Of a stretch of 64,000 nt of DNA, positions 43,169 to 51,064 are shown one piece after another. A program made the translations under genes and the position numbers. Each line of letters opens with the position of its first letter. The stretch's first letter is position 1. A model generated the notes under the pieces. The model did not search any database. It was not told the DNA's origin and saw only the letters and a list, made by a program, of their open reading frames with translations. The DNA comes from Bog-473 sp963843365. GTDB lineage: Bacteria; Actinomycetota; Acidimicrobiia; Acidimicrobiales; RAAP-2. The stretch lies in NCBI GenBank assembly GCA_963843365.1, contig CAWJKG010000003.1, positions 248,001 through 312,000 on the forward strand, written 5' to 3'.

Positions 43169-44337
43169 TCGGCACCCTGATCATCATTCTGGTGGTGGTG
43201 GCCGTCCTGGCCCTCGCCCTCGGTGGGATCGCGTTGTCCCGGTCGCGTCGGCGCGGCGGGGGCGCGCCGACCGCACCACCCTCCGCGCCACCCGGCCGCC
43301 CGCCGCAGGCGACGAGGCCGGCGCCGGCGGCGCCCGACACCACCGCGGCGGCGCCCAGGCCGACACCGGCACCGAGCGCACCCGCCGTCGAGCCCACGCT
43401 CGAGGCCGAGCCGGAAACGCCCGGGGCGCCACCCTCGTACCGCAGTCGTCTCGGCGGCGTGCGCGGTCTGTTCAGCGGGGCCGTGGCGGCCCTGCGGGCC
43501 GGTCGGATCGACGAGGCGACCTGGGAGTCGCTGGAGGAGGCGCTCATCAGGGCCGACGTCGGCGTGAGCACGACGGGGGCGCTTCTCGACGAGCTGCGGG
43601 CGAAGGTGCAGACCAAGGAGATCAGTGGGGGGGATGACCTGCTCGCGGCCCTGGGCGCCTCGATCCGCCAGCTGCTCGACTCCGTCGGCTCGCGGGAGCT
43701 CCGCTTCGACGGCCGGGAGGGGAATCCCGACGTCTGGCTCTTCGTGGGGGTCAACGGCGTGGGGAAGACCACCACCATCGGCAAGCTGGCCCGCCGCCAG
43801 GCTGCGGCGGGCCACTCCGTCCTCCTGGCCGCCGGCGACACCTTCCGCGCCGCCGCGGCGGATCAGCTCGCCATGTGGGCGGAGCGGACGGGGGCCGAGA
43901 TCGTCCGGGGCGCCGAGGGCTCCGACCCCAGTGCCATCGTCTTCGACGCCGTGCAGCGCGCGGCCGCCCGGAAGAACGATCTCGTCCTGGCCGACACCGC
44001 CGGGCGCCTGCACACCAAGCTGAACCTGGTCGAGGAGCTGAAGAAGATCCGCCGTGTCGCCGACCGCGACCCGGGAAACGTGACGGAGGTGCTGCTCGTC
44101 CTCGACGCCACCACGGGCCAGAACGGGCTGACCCAGGCCAGGCAGTTCGCCGACGCGGTCGACGTGACGGGAATTGTGCTCACGAAGCTCGACGGCACCG
44201 CCAAGGGTGGCATCGTCATCGCGGTCGAGCGCGAGCTGTTCGTCCCGGTCAAGCTGGTGGGGCTGGGCGAGGGCCCGGACGACCTGGTGGATTTCGACTC
44301 CGAGGCGTTCGTCGACGCACTGCTGTCGGCGGACTGA
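43165..44337 (+). CDS. ftsY: Signal recognition particle receptor FtsY
   Basis: 390 residues. Unlike E. coli FtsY it begins with a membrane helix (residues 2-22), then a Pro/Ala-rich linker. The NG domain has WLFVGVNGVGKTTTIGKLA, LAAGDTFRAAAADQL, VLADTAGRLHTK, VLDATTGQNGL and LTKLDGTAKGG. It is the membrane receptor for SRP-bound ribosomes and a GTPase. Its partner Ffh is encoded 2 kb downstream. A transmembrane anchor on FtsY is known in other actinobacteria. Confidence 0.95.
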   Translation: MIGTLIIILVVVAVLALALGGIALSRSRRRGGGAPTAPPSAPPGRPPQATRPAPAAPDTTAAAPRPTPAPSAPAVEPTLEAEPETPGAPPSYRSRLGGVRGLFSGAVAALRAGRIDEATWESLEEALIRADVGVSTTGALLDELRAKVQTKEISGGDDLLAALGASIRQLLDSVGSRELRFDGREGNPDVWLFVGVNGVGKTTTIGKLARRQAAAGHSVLLAAGDTFRAAAADQLAMWAERTGAEIVRGAEGSDPSAIVFDAVQRAAARKNDLVLADTAGRLHTKLNLVEELKKIRRVADRDPGNVTEVLLVLDATTGQNGLTQARQFADAVDVTGIVLTKLDGTAKGGIVIAVERELFVPVKLVGLGEGPDDLVDFDSEAFVDALLSAD

Positions 44338-44362
44338 GTCGACCATGCCGGGTCTGCACCGG

Positions 44363-44430
44363 CCGGGAGAGTCAGCCGGGGAGAGTGAGCCGGGGGAGAG
44401 TGGGCCGGGAGAGTGAGCCGGGAGAGTGAG
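44363..44430 (+). repeat. Five imperfect 13-15 bp tandem repeats
   Basis: Units of CCGGGAGAGTGAG with one or two extra G bases fill the gap between ftsY and the next gene, up to 12 bp before its ATG at 44442. They supply purine-rich AGAG/GGAG sequence to the 5' region. Confidence 0.9.
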
Positions 44431-44441
44431 GGAGTGATCGC

Positions 44442-44789
44442 ATGACCGAGCGGGAAGACCGGGCGGGCCAGACGACCGGGGACGAGGGTGGCGCGACGAC
44501 GAACGGGGTCGCCCCCGGCCTCGGATCGGCACCGACGGACGCACCTGCGGCGCCCGCGCGGGGTGGCCCGTTTGACCTGGACGCCCGGCAGAAAGGCGTG
44601 TTGCTCGCGGTCCTGGTCGTCCACGTGCTCCTGGCTCGGTTCACCCTGCGCGACCTGCGGCGGCGCCCGGCCTCGGCCGTGCGGGGGCCGAAGCGCATGT
44701 GGCGGATCTGGGCCACGCTGAACACGACGGGCTCCCTGGCCTACCTCCTGGTCGGCCGGCGCCGGCGGCCCAGCGTCCCCTCGGCGTGA
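44442..44789 (+). CDS. Small membrane protein, PLDc_N-like
   Basis: 115 residues. A polar 45-residue N-terminus is followed by a helix (QKGVLLAVLVVHVLLARFTL), basic residues and RGPKRMWRIWATLNTTGSLAYLLVGRR. This W-x-N-x2-G-[ST]-x-[AV]-Y pattern resembles the PLDc_N two-helix module of cardiolipin synthases, here without a phospholipase domain. The function is unknown. It is convergent with the mycothiol-type enzyme gene. Confidence 0.65.
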   Translation: MTEREDRAGQTTGDEGGATTNGVAPGLGSAPTDAPAAPARGGPFDLDARQKGVLLAVLVVHVLLARFTLRDLRRRPASAVRGPKRMWRIWATLNTTGSLAYLLVGRRRRPSVPSA

Positions 44790-44804
44790 CGGCGGCGGCC
44801 CGCT

Positions 44805-45567
44805 TCAGGACCAGGTGATCTGCACGCTCTCGCCGAAGAGCGCGAGCACGGTGCGGTCGCCCGTGAAGACGAGGTCCTCGGTGCCGGCGCGGTTCCACAG
44901 CGCGGCGATAGAGGTCGTCCGACCTGCCGCGCACGGTGCAGGCCGCACCGGGGTCGCCGCCCGCAGCGTGCGTCGTGCGCACGCCATCGGTGTCGAGGTG
45001 CAACAGCCACGCGGCGTCGCTGTCGGCGCAGCGCACCTCCAGGGTGGTCGGCGGGTCGGCGTGCAGCTTCGTGCCGCGACGCGGCACGAAGAGCGACAGC
45101 AGCTCGTCGATGCCGTCGGCCGCGAAGTCGGAGGTGAACGGGGTCACCGGCGAGCCGCCGGCGAGCTCCGCGTCGACCCGGTGGATGGCCGTCTCGTGTG
45201 CCTGGCGGCGCGCCCACATCGCCCGCGGCGAGGGCGCCGGCAGGAAGGTCCAGCACTGCAGATCGTCGGGAGCCTCCGTCAGCGCGGCCACGAGATCGGC
45301 GCAGCCGTGTGCGAGCCAGTCCGCCAACTCGGCGTCCGCCGGCCACGTCCCGACCACCTCGTCGAGGTCGACCGCCCAGACGTCTGCCCGCCCGGTGGTG
45401 ACGTAGTGCATGGCCCAGCGGTGGATGCCACCCATGTGCCGGACCAGATCGCGCACGGTCCATTCGGGGCAGGAGGGCACGGGACCGTCGGGATCGGCCG
45501 ACGCGGCAGCGGCCGCCATCCGTGGCCCCTCGGCCCGCAACGCCTCGATGTGCGACGAGACCTCCAC
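44805..45567 (-). CDS. Maleylpyruvate isomerase / mycothiol-dependent family protein (frameshifted)
   Basis: It begins with a DinB-like helical domain (VPSCPEWTVRDLVRHMGGIHRWAM), then AHETAIHRVDAELA with the metal-binding His pair, and ends with the C-terminal domain. The frame breaks near 44905-44920 and the true end, WNRAGTEDLVFTGDRTVLALFGES, is read in another frame to 44805. The family (TIGR03083) uses mycothiol or binds metal. The substrate here is unknown. GTG 45567 is the start, 7 nt after TAGGGA. Confidence 0.8.
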
Positions 45568-45574
45568 CGGCCGC

Positions 45575-45580
45575 TCCCTA
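45575..45580 (-). promoter_or_regulatory. -10 element of the mycothiol-type gene, overlapping the FKBP stop codon
   Basis: TAGGGA on the minus strand ends 7 nt before GTG 45567. Its first three bases are the TAG stop of the FKBP gene. Confidence 0.45.
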
Positions 45581-46183
45581 GGTGACGTTGAGGAGGTCGA
45601 TGACGAAGACGAGGGTGTCGTTCGCCGCGATGCCTGCGGCACCCTGCGGGGGCGTGGCGCCGTAGCCCAGGCTGGGCGGGATGATCAGCTCGCGCCGGCC
45701 GCCGACCTTCATGCCCACGACACCCTTGTCCCAGCCGGGTATGACCTGACCCTCGCCGAGGGTGAAGGTGAAGGGCTGGCTCGTCCACGAGGACTGGATC
45801 ACCTTGCCGGCGGAATAGGTCGCCAGCACGTATTGCACCGTCACCTGGTCCCCGGGCGCCGCTGCCTTCCCGGAGCCGACGATCAGGTCGGCGCTCTCGA
45901 GGCTGGAGGGGGCCGCGCCCGAGGGCACCTTCACCGTCGGGGCCTGGCCCGCGGTGCCGGTCGGGGAGAGGTCGGCAGCCGGGATCGGGAGGATGGCGTG
46001 CAGCGGGCTGGCGTTGGGTGCGGTCGTGGTGGCGCCGCCGCTGCCCGTCGTCTGCGCGGTCTTGGCCGCATTGGACGAGCCGGAGTCGGAGGGCGACGAG
46101 CTGCAGGCGGCGAGCCCGACCATGCCGGCTCCGGCCAGGACCAGGACGGCGATCGTCCGCCGGTGCGAGGTGGGGAGATGCAT
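45578..46183 (-). CDS. FKBP-type peptidyl-prolyl isomerase lipoprotein
   Basis: 201 residues. A signal peptide ends in the lipobox LAAC at about residue 27, so the protein should be anchored to the outer face of the membrane. A Ser/Thr-rich linker precedes the FKBP domain (DQVTVQYVLATYSAGKVI, FTLGEGQVIPGWDKGVVGMKVGGRRELIIPPSLGYG, and a terminal LVFVIDLLNV). It speeds proline isomerisation in exported proteins. ATG 46183 lies 8 nt after TACCGT on the minus strand. Confidence 0.92.
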   Translation of the reverse strand: MHLPTSHRRTIAVLVLAGAGMVGLAACSSSPSDSGSSNAAKTAQTTGSGGATTTAPNASPLHAILPIPAADLSPTGTAGQAPTVKVPSGAAPSSLESADLIVGSGKAAAPGDQVTVQYVLATYSAGKVIQSSWTSQPFTFTLGEGQVIPGWDKGVVGMKVGGRRELIIPPSLGYGATPPQGAAGIAANDTLVFVIDLLNVT

Positions 46184-46191
46184 GGGGCGCG

Positions 46192-46197
46192 ACGGTA
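46192..46197 (-). promoter_or_regulatory. -10 element of the FKBP lipoprotein gene (leaderless)
   Basis: TACCGT on the minus strand ends 8 nt before ATG 46183. Confidence 0.5.
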
Positions 46198-46287
46198 GCC
46201 GTTGACCCGACCGCTGCCGGGGCAGCCTCACGCGCGCGCGGCGCCGGCAGGGGCGGAGCCGGAGGCGGCGGAGGCAGTCGGCGCCAC

Positions 46288-46293
46288 TAACGT
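46288..46293 (+). promoter_or_regulatory. -10 element of ffh (leaderless)
   Basis: TAACGT ends 8 nt before ATG 46302 and no Shine-Dalgarno is seen. Confidence 0.45.
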
Positions 46294-46301
46294 GAGTGAC
46301 C

Positions 46302-47861
46302 ATGTTCGACGCCCTGTCCGATCGCCTGGAGCGGATCTCGACCCGCCTGCGCGGCAAGGGGCGTATCAGCGACGAGGACCTGGACGAGGCGCTCAAGGAG
46401 ATCCGCACCGCCCTGCTGGAGGCGGACGTCGAGCTGAGCGTGGCGCGCCGGTTCTGCGACGGCATCCGACTGCGGGTGAGCACCGAGGCCCTCTCCAAGA
46501 GCCTGACCCCGGGGCAACAGGTCGTCCGGGCGGTGCACGAGGAGCTGGTCAACGTCCTCGGTGGGGAGACGCTCAATCTCACCTACGCCTCGCGGCCTCC
46601 GACCGTGGTGCTCATGGCGGGCCTCCAGGGCTCCGGCAAGACCACCAACTCGGCCAAGCTCGCGCTCTGGTGGAAGCAGCAGGGGCGCAACCCGCTGCTG
46701 GTCGGGGCGGACCTGCAGCGGCCGGCCGCCGTGGAACAGCTGCGCGTCCTGGGCGAGCAGGCCGGGGTCACGGTCTACAGCGAGGCCACCGACCCGGTGT
46801 CGTGCGCCAGGGCGGGGCTCGAAGAGGCCCGCCGGCTGGGCCGTGACATCTGCATCATCGACACCGCCGGCCGCCTGACCGTCGACGCCGAGATGATGGC
46901 GCAGATCCGGGACATCTCGGACGCCACGCAACCGCACTACACGTTCCTGGTCGTCGACGCCATGATCGGGCAGGACGCGGTGGCCACGGCCAAGGCGTTC
47001 CACGACACGCTGGAGCTCAGCGGCGTGATCCTCACGAAGCTCGACGGGGACGCCCGGGGCGGTGCCGCGCTCTCCGTCAAGGGTGTCGTGGGCAGGCCGA
47101 TCGCGTTCGCCAGCACCGGCGAGCGCCTGTCCGACTTCGATCTGTTCCACCCGGACCGCATGGCCGACCGCATCCTCGGGATGGGGGACGTCCTGAGCCT
47201 TATTGAGCAGGCCGAGCGCACCATGGACACCGACGAGGTGACCAAGAGCGCCAGCCGCCTCATGCAGGGCCAGTTCACCCTGGAGGACTTCCTGTCCCAG
47301 CTCCGCCAGGTCAAGAAGATGGGCTCGCTGGGTGGCCTCATGCGCCTGATGCCGGGCATGTCCAAGGAGATGCGCCAGGCGGCCGGCCAGATCGACGACG
47401 GCGAGGTGGCCAAGGTCGAGGCGATCGTGTGCTCCATGACCCCCGCCGAACGCAACGACACGGGGCTGCTGGACGGCTCCCGCCGGAGCCGCGTGGCCCG
47501 GGGCTCGGGCACCTCCATTCAGGATGTCAACACGCTCCTGAAGCAGTTCAAGGAGATGCAGAAGATGATGAAGGGGATGGCTTCGGGCACCATGCCCAAC
47601 CTCCCCGGCATGCCCAACATGGCGGGCATGAGCGGGCGGGCCGCCCGCAAGCTGGCGCAGCAGGGGGCGGCCGGCCTGCCGGCGGCCCCTCCCGGGGCCG
47701 ATTTCGACATGCTCTCCCAGCTCATGGAGGGCGGCGACGACCTGCCCCCCGGGTTCCCCGGGCTGCCCGCGCCGGGCCCCGCCCAACCCGTGATCAACGT
47801 GAACAAGGGCACCAAGAAGAAGAAGAAAGGTGGCCGGGTCACGCCTCCGAAAGGCCGATAG
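46302..47861 (+). CDS. ffh: Signal recognition particle protein Ffh
   Basis: 519 residues. The NG domain has VLMAGLQGSGKTTNSAKLA, VGADLQRPAAVEQL, CIIDTAGRLTVD and LTKLDGDARGGAALS. The methionine-rich M domain (FLSQLRQVKKMGSLGGLMRLMPGM, KQFKEMQKMMKGMASG) binds 4.5S RNA and signal peptides. A Pro/Gly-rich tail ending in a lysine cluster makes it longer than the E. coli protein. No 4.5S RNA gene was recognised in the window. Confidence 0.96.
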   Translation: MFDALSDRLERISTRLRGKGRISDEDLDEALKEIRTALLEADVELSVARRFCDGIRLRVSTEALSKSLTPGQQVVRAVHEELVNVLGGETLNLTYASRPPTVVLMAGLQGSGKTTNSAKLALWWKQQGRNPLLVGADLQRPAAVEQLRVLGEQAGVTVYSEATDPVSCARAGLEEARRLGRDICIIDTAGRLTVDAEMMAQIRDISDATQPHYTFLVVDAMIGQDAVATAKAFHDTLELSGVILTKLDGDARGGAALSVKGVVGRPIAFASTGERLSDFDLFHPDRMADRILGMGDVLSLIEQAERTMDTDEVTKSASRLMQGQFTLEDFLSQLRQVKKMGSLGGLMRLMPGMSKEMRQAAGQIDDGEVAKVEAIVCSMTPAERNDTGLLDGSRRSRVARGSGTSIQDVNTLLKQFKEMQKMMKGMASGTMPNLPGMPNMAGMSGRAARKLAQQGAAGLPAAPPGADFDMLSQLMEGGDDLPPGFPGLPAPGPAQPVINVNKGTKKKKKGGRVTPPKGR

Positions 47862-47919
47862 CTCCGCCATCTGCCAGAATGGACGGCCAAGACGTCCAAA
47901 TCATTGGAGGATGCAGTCC

Positions 47920-48204
47920 GTGGCAGTCAAGCTCCGCCTCGTGCGGATGGGTAAGAAGAAGCAGCCGACCTACCGGGTGGTCGCCGCCGACAGCCGGTCG
48001 CCGCGTGACGGCCGTTTTCTCGAGATCGTCGGCACCTACGCGCCCCGGGGCTCGTCGACGGCGGAGCCGGACGCGGTCATCAACATCGATAATGCCAAGG
48101 CGGTGAAGTGGCTGGTCAACGGGGCGAAGCCCACCGAGCGCGTCGAGCGCATCCTCAAGACCTCCGGGGCCTGGGATGAGTTCGCTGCAGCGAGGGCCAC
48201 GTGA
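47920..48204 (+). CDS. rpsP: 30S ribosomal protein S16
   Basis: 94 residues. AVKLRLVRMGKKKQPTYRVVAADSRSPRDGR and the following FLEIVGTYAPRG are diagnostic. GGAGG lies 9 nt before GTG 47920, which is preferred over the ATG at 47911 that touches the Shine-Dalgarno. It begins the rpsP-khpA-rimM-trmD-rplS operon. Confidence 0.96.
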   Translation: MAVKLRLVRMGKKKQPTYRVVAADSRSPRDGRFLEIVGTYAPRGSSTAEPDAVINIDNAKAVKWLVNGAKPTERVERILKTSGAWDEFAAARAT

Positions 48205-48557
48205 CGGACCTCTACGAAGCCGGCGACATCAACCAGTCCGAGGCCATCGACGACGATGACGACGACGACGTCGAGGACGACGTCGGTGCGGGCAACGAGC
48301 TGGGCGACTCCGAGGGCGGCACGGCCCTGGCGGTGCTGACGTATCTCGCCCGCTCGCTGTCGAACGACCCCGACTCCGTGGTCATCGACACCGAGGAGCG
48401 GCGGGGCGGCCTTCGCCTCAACCTGCACGTCGCTCCCGACGACATGGGCCGCGTCATCGGGCGTCGCGGGCGCACCGCACAGGCGATCCGGACGCTCGTC
48501 AACGTCGCCGGCGCCAAGGACGGCGTGCAGGCCAGCGTCGACATCGTCGACGACTGA
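48201..48557 (+). CDS. khpA: KH-domain RNA-binding protein KhpA
   Basis: 118 residues. The KH motif is MGRVIGRRGRTAQAIRTLV. Unlike the usual 75-80 residue KhpA, it carries about 35 extra N-terminal residues including a run of seven aspartates. KhpA binds RNA with KhpB and influences cell size in Gram-positive bacteria. It overlaps rpsP by GTGA and lies in the canonical position before rimM. Confidence 0.92.
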   Translation: MTDLYEAGDINQSEAIDDDDDDDVEDDVGAGNELGDSEGGTALAVLTYLARSLSNDPDSVVIDTEERRGGLRLNLHVAPDDMGRVIGRRGRTAQAIRTLVNVAGAKDGVQASVDIVDD

Positions 48558-48558
48558 T

Positions 48559-49026
48559 CTGCTCAAAGTCGGCCGGGTCACCAAGGCCCACGGTCTGCGC
48601 GGCGAGGTGGTCGTCCAACTCTGGACGGACCAGACCCGGCGCATCGAAGCAGGGTCCGAGTTGCAGTCGGTCCGCGGCGCACTGACCGTCGTCTCCTCGA
48701 AGCCCTTCGGTCCCGACCGCTTCATTGTGGAGTTCGAGGGCATCCTCGACCGGAGTGCCGCCGACAGCCTGCGGGGCGTGGAGCTCGAGGCCGAACCGCT
48801 CGACGACGTGGCCGACGTGTTGTGGGTGCACCAACTCGTCGGCGCCACCGTCCGGGACGCCGACGGGACCGCGTTGGGCGTCATCGCCTGGGTCGAGGCC
48901 AACCCGGCCAGCGACCTGTTGGTGCTGGAGTCGGGCGCGCTGATCCCGGCCCGCTTCATCACCGCCCACGACGCAGCGGCACGGACCGTCGACGTCGACA
49001 TCCCAGACGGTCTGCTCGACCTGTGA
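48559..49026 (+). CDS. rimM: Ribosome maturation factor RimM
   Basis: About 155 residues. The conserved N-terminus LLKVGRVTKAHGLRGEVVV is encoded upstream of the first ordinary start (GTG 48607), and no ATG, GTG or TTG lies in frame before it. The best start is CTG 48559, one base after the khpA stop. The PRC-barrel part (DVADVLWVHQLVGATV, GVIAWVEANPASDLLVLE, ALIPARFI) follows. RimM helps assemble the 30S head with S19. A missed indel near the 5' end is the alternative to a CTG start. Confidence 0.9.
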   Translation: MLKVGRVTKAHGLRGEVVVQLWTDQTRRIEAGSELQSVRGALTVVSSKPFGPDRFIVEFEGILDRSAADSLRGVELEAEPLDDVADVLWVHQLVGATVRDADGTALGVIAWVEANPASDLLVLESGALIPARFITAHDAAARTVDVDIPDGLLDL

Positions 49027-49036
49027 TGCGTGCGCG

Positions 49037-49810
49037 GTGAGGATCGACGTCTTCACGATCTTCCCCGAGGCGGTGGCCGCCTACTGCGGGACCTCCATCC
49101 TCGGTCGTGCCACCGCGGCGGGCGCGCTCGACGTGCGGGTGCACGACCTGCGCGACGGTGCGTTGGACACGCACCGCTCGGTCGACGACAGCCCGTTCGG
49201 TGGCGGGGCCGGCATGGTGCTGGGCCCCGAACCGATCTTCCGTTCCGTGGAGTCGGTGCCCGACGCGCCGCGTCCCCTGTTCCTGCTCGCTCCCAGCGGG
49301 CGGACGTTCGACCAGCGTGTCGCAACGGAGCTGGCCCAGGCGGCCGAGGACGGAGGAGGCGGGTTCTCGCTGCTGTGCGGCCGCTACGAGGGGATCGACC
49401 AGCGTGTGGCCGACCACTTGGTCGACGGTGAGCTCTCGGTGGGGGACTACGTCCTGGCGGGTGGGGAGCTCGCGGCACTGGTCGTGGTGGAGGCGGTGGC
49501 GCGGCTGCTCCCCGACGTGCTGGGCAACGAGGAGTCCGCCCGGGACGAGAGCTTCGCCGAGGGGTTGCTCGAGTACCCCCAGTACACCCGGCCGGCGGAC
49601 TTCCGGGGCTGGACGGTCCCCGAAGTGCTCCGTTCGGGGGATCACGGGGCGGTGGCCGCCTGGCGGCGTTCCCAGGCGCTGCTGCGGACGGCGGCGCGCC
49701 GCCCCGACCTGATTGCGCGCCTGGTCAGGGCATCTGCGCTCAGCGCCAGCGACGTGCAGGCCCTGGCCGCCCACGGCTACGATGTTCAGCCCGGCACTGA
49801 GCCGCTGTGA
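49037..49810 (+). CDS. trmD: tRNA (guanine-37-N1)-methyltransferase
   Basis: 257 residues from GTG 49037. It shows RIDVFTIFPEAVAAY, DDSPFGGGAGMVLGPEP, LLCGRYEGIDQRV with the SAM knot, SVGDYVLAGGELAALVV and LEYPQYTRPADFRGW. It methylates G37 of several tRNAs to prevent frameshifting. It lies between rimM and rplS as in most bacteria. Confidence 0.97.
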   Translation: MRIDVFTIFPEAVAAYCGTSILGRATAAGALDVRVHDLRDGALDTHRSVDDSPFGGGAGMVLGPEPIFRSVESVPDAPRPLFLLAPSGRTFDQRVATELAQAAEDGGGGFSLLCGRYEGIDQRVADHLVDGELSVGDYVLAGGELAALVVVEAVARLLPDVLGNEESARDESFAEGLLEYPQYTRPADFRGWTVPEVLRSGDHGAVAAWRRSQALLRTAARRPDLIARLVRASALSASDVQALAAHGYDVQPGTEPL

Positions 49811-49826
49811 CCGAAGGACGCCTCTC

Positions 49827-50345
49827 ATGCACCCCACCGAAACGATCGACCGCGACAGCCTGCGCGGCGACATCCCCGAGTTCCGCCCCGGCGACACCGT
49901 CAAGGTCCACGTCCGGGTCGTGGAGGGCAACCGGGAGCGGGTGCAGGTCTTCCAGGGCGCGGTCATGCGGCGCCAGGGCGGCGGCGTGCAGGAGACGTTC
50001 ACCGTGCGCAAGGTCAGCTTCGGCGTCGGCGTGGAACGGACTTTCCCGGTCCACTCGCCCACCATCGCCAAAATCGAGGTCACGACGCTGGGCGATGTCC
50101 GCCGCGCCAAGCTGTACTACCTGCGCGACCGGCACGGGAAGGCGGCCAAAATCAAGGAGCGCCGGATCCCCCGGGGCAAGGCCGCGGCCGAGCTCGTCGT
50201 GGAGGACGAGGTCGAGCTGGACGAGGCCGAGGACGTCGAGGCCGTCGAGGGTGTGGACGATGTCGAGGTCGTGGACGCCGTGGAGGACGAGGCCAGCACG
50301 GTCGACGCCGTGGATGACGCGGCCGAGGAGGACGCGGACGTGTAG
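49827..50345 (+). CDS. rplS: 50S ribosomal protein L19 with an acidic C-terminal extension
   Basis: 172 residues from ATG 49827, with AAGGA upstream. The first 115 residues are normal L19 (FRPGDTVKVHVRVVEGNRERVQVFQG, GVGVERTFPVHSP, RRAKLYYLRDR). About 55 extra residues at the C-terminus are rich in Asp, Glu, Val and Ala. The reason for this tail is unknown; similar tails exist on L19 of some actinobacteria. Confidence 0.96.
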   Translation: MHPTETIDRDSLRGDIPEFRPGDTVKVHVRVVEGNRERVQVFQGAVMRRQGGGVQETFTVRKVSFGVGVERTFPVHSPTIAKIEVTTLGDVRRAKLYYLRDRHGKAAKIKERRIPRGKAAAELVVEDEVELDEAEDVEAVEGVDDVEVVDAVEDEASTVDAVDDAAEEDADV

Positions 50346-50357
50346 GCCGGGCGCAGC

Positions 50358-50651
50358 GTGAGCGAGGAAGACCTCGAGCGCTACGAATCCGAGATAGAGC
50401 TCGGGCTCGTCCAGGAGTACCGGGCCGTCCTGCCGGTCTTCACCTATGTGATCGAGACCGAGCGGCGGTTCTATCTGGCCAACGAGGTCTCGCTGACCGT
50501 GCGGTCGGACACGACGCCGGCGTGCATCGAGCTCGAGATCCGCGACGCCTGGGTGTGGGACATGTACCGCCCGGCGCGCTTCGTGCCCGAGGTCCGCGTC
50601 GTCACCTTCCGCGACGTGAACATCGAACGGCTGCCCGAACAGGAGCTGTGA
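50358..50651 (+). CDS. DUF2469 family protein
   Basis: 97 residues. SEEDLERYESEIELGLVQEYR and FTYVIETERRFYLANEV match DUF2469, a small, highly conserved actinobacterial family of unknown function usually found near rplS, lepB, rnhB and yraN. It is likely cytoplasmic. GTG 50358 is the start. Confidence 0.92.
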   Translation: MSEEDLERYESEIELGLVQEYRAVLPVFTYVIETERRFYLANEVSLTVRSDTTPACIELEIRDAWVWDMYRPARFVPEVRVVTFRDVNIERLPEQEL

Positions 50652-50681
50652 CGCGCTGAACAGTCGGCCGACCGTTCCCCA

Positions 50682-51038
50682 TTGGTGGGGAAGGGCGATC
50701 GGCGCAACGAAGCACTCGGTGGCTTCGGCGAGCGGCTGGCGGCAGCGCACTACCGGGCGCTCGGGTACGCCGTGCTGGAGCGGAACTGGCGCTGCCCGGC
50801 GGGCGAGATCGACCTCATCTGCGCCCGTGGCACCACCTTGGTCGTCTGCGAGGTCAAGGCGCGCACGGGTTCCGCCCACGGCCATCCCCTCGAGGCGGTG
50901 ACCCGGCCCAAACAGCGCAGGCTGCGGCGCCTGGCCGGCGCCTATCTGCGCCAGCAGGAACGGCGTTGGGCAGAGATCAGGTTCGACGTGGCCGGCGTGC
51001 TCGACGGGTCGCTCGAAGTCGTCGAAGGTGCGTTCTGA
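50682..51038 (+). CDS. UPF0102 (YraN) endonuclease-fold protein
   Basis: 118 residues from TTG 50682 or GTG 50685. It shows GFGERLAAAHYRALGYAVLERNWRCPAGEIDLIC and VVCEVKART, the restriction endonuclease-like core with the catalytic pattern E-x-D-x...E-x-K. The biological role of YraN is unclear; a link to DNA processing is suspected. Neighbouring comM and dprA further downstream often cluster with yraN. Confidence 0.9.
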   Translation: MVGKGDRRNEALGGFGERLAAAHYRALGYAVLERNWRCPAGEIDLICARGTTLVVCEVKARTGSAHGHPLEAVTRPKQRRLRRLAGAYLRQQERRWAEIRFDVAGVLDGSLEVVEGAF

Positions 51039-51050
51039 GGCGACGCGGCC

Positions 51051-51056
51051 TAGGGT
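51051..51056 (+). promoter_or_regulatory. -10 element of the enoyl-CoA hydratase gene (leaderless)
   Basis: TAGGGT ends 8 nt before ATG 51065. Confidence 0.55.
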
Positions 51057-51064
51057 CGCTGGTC

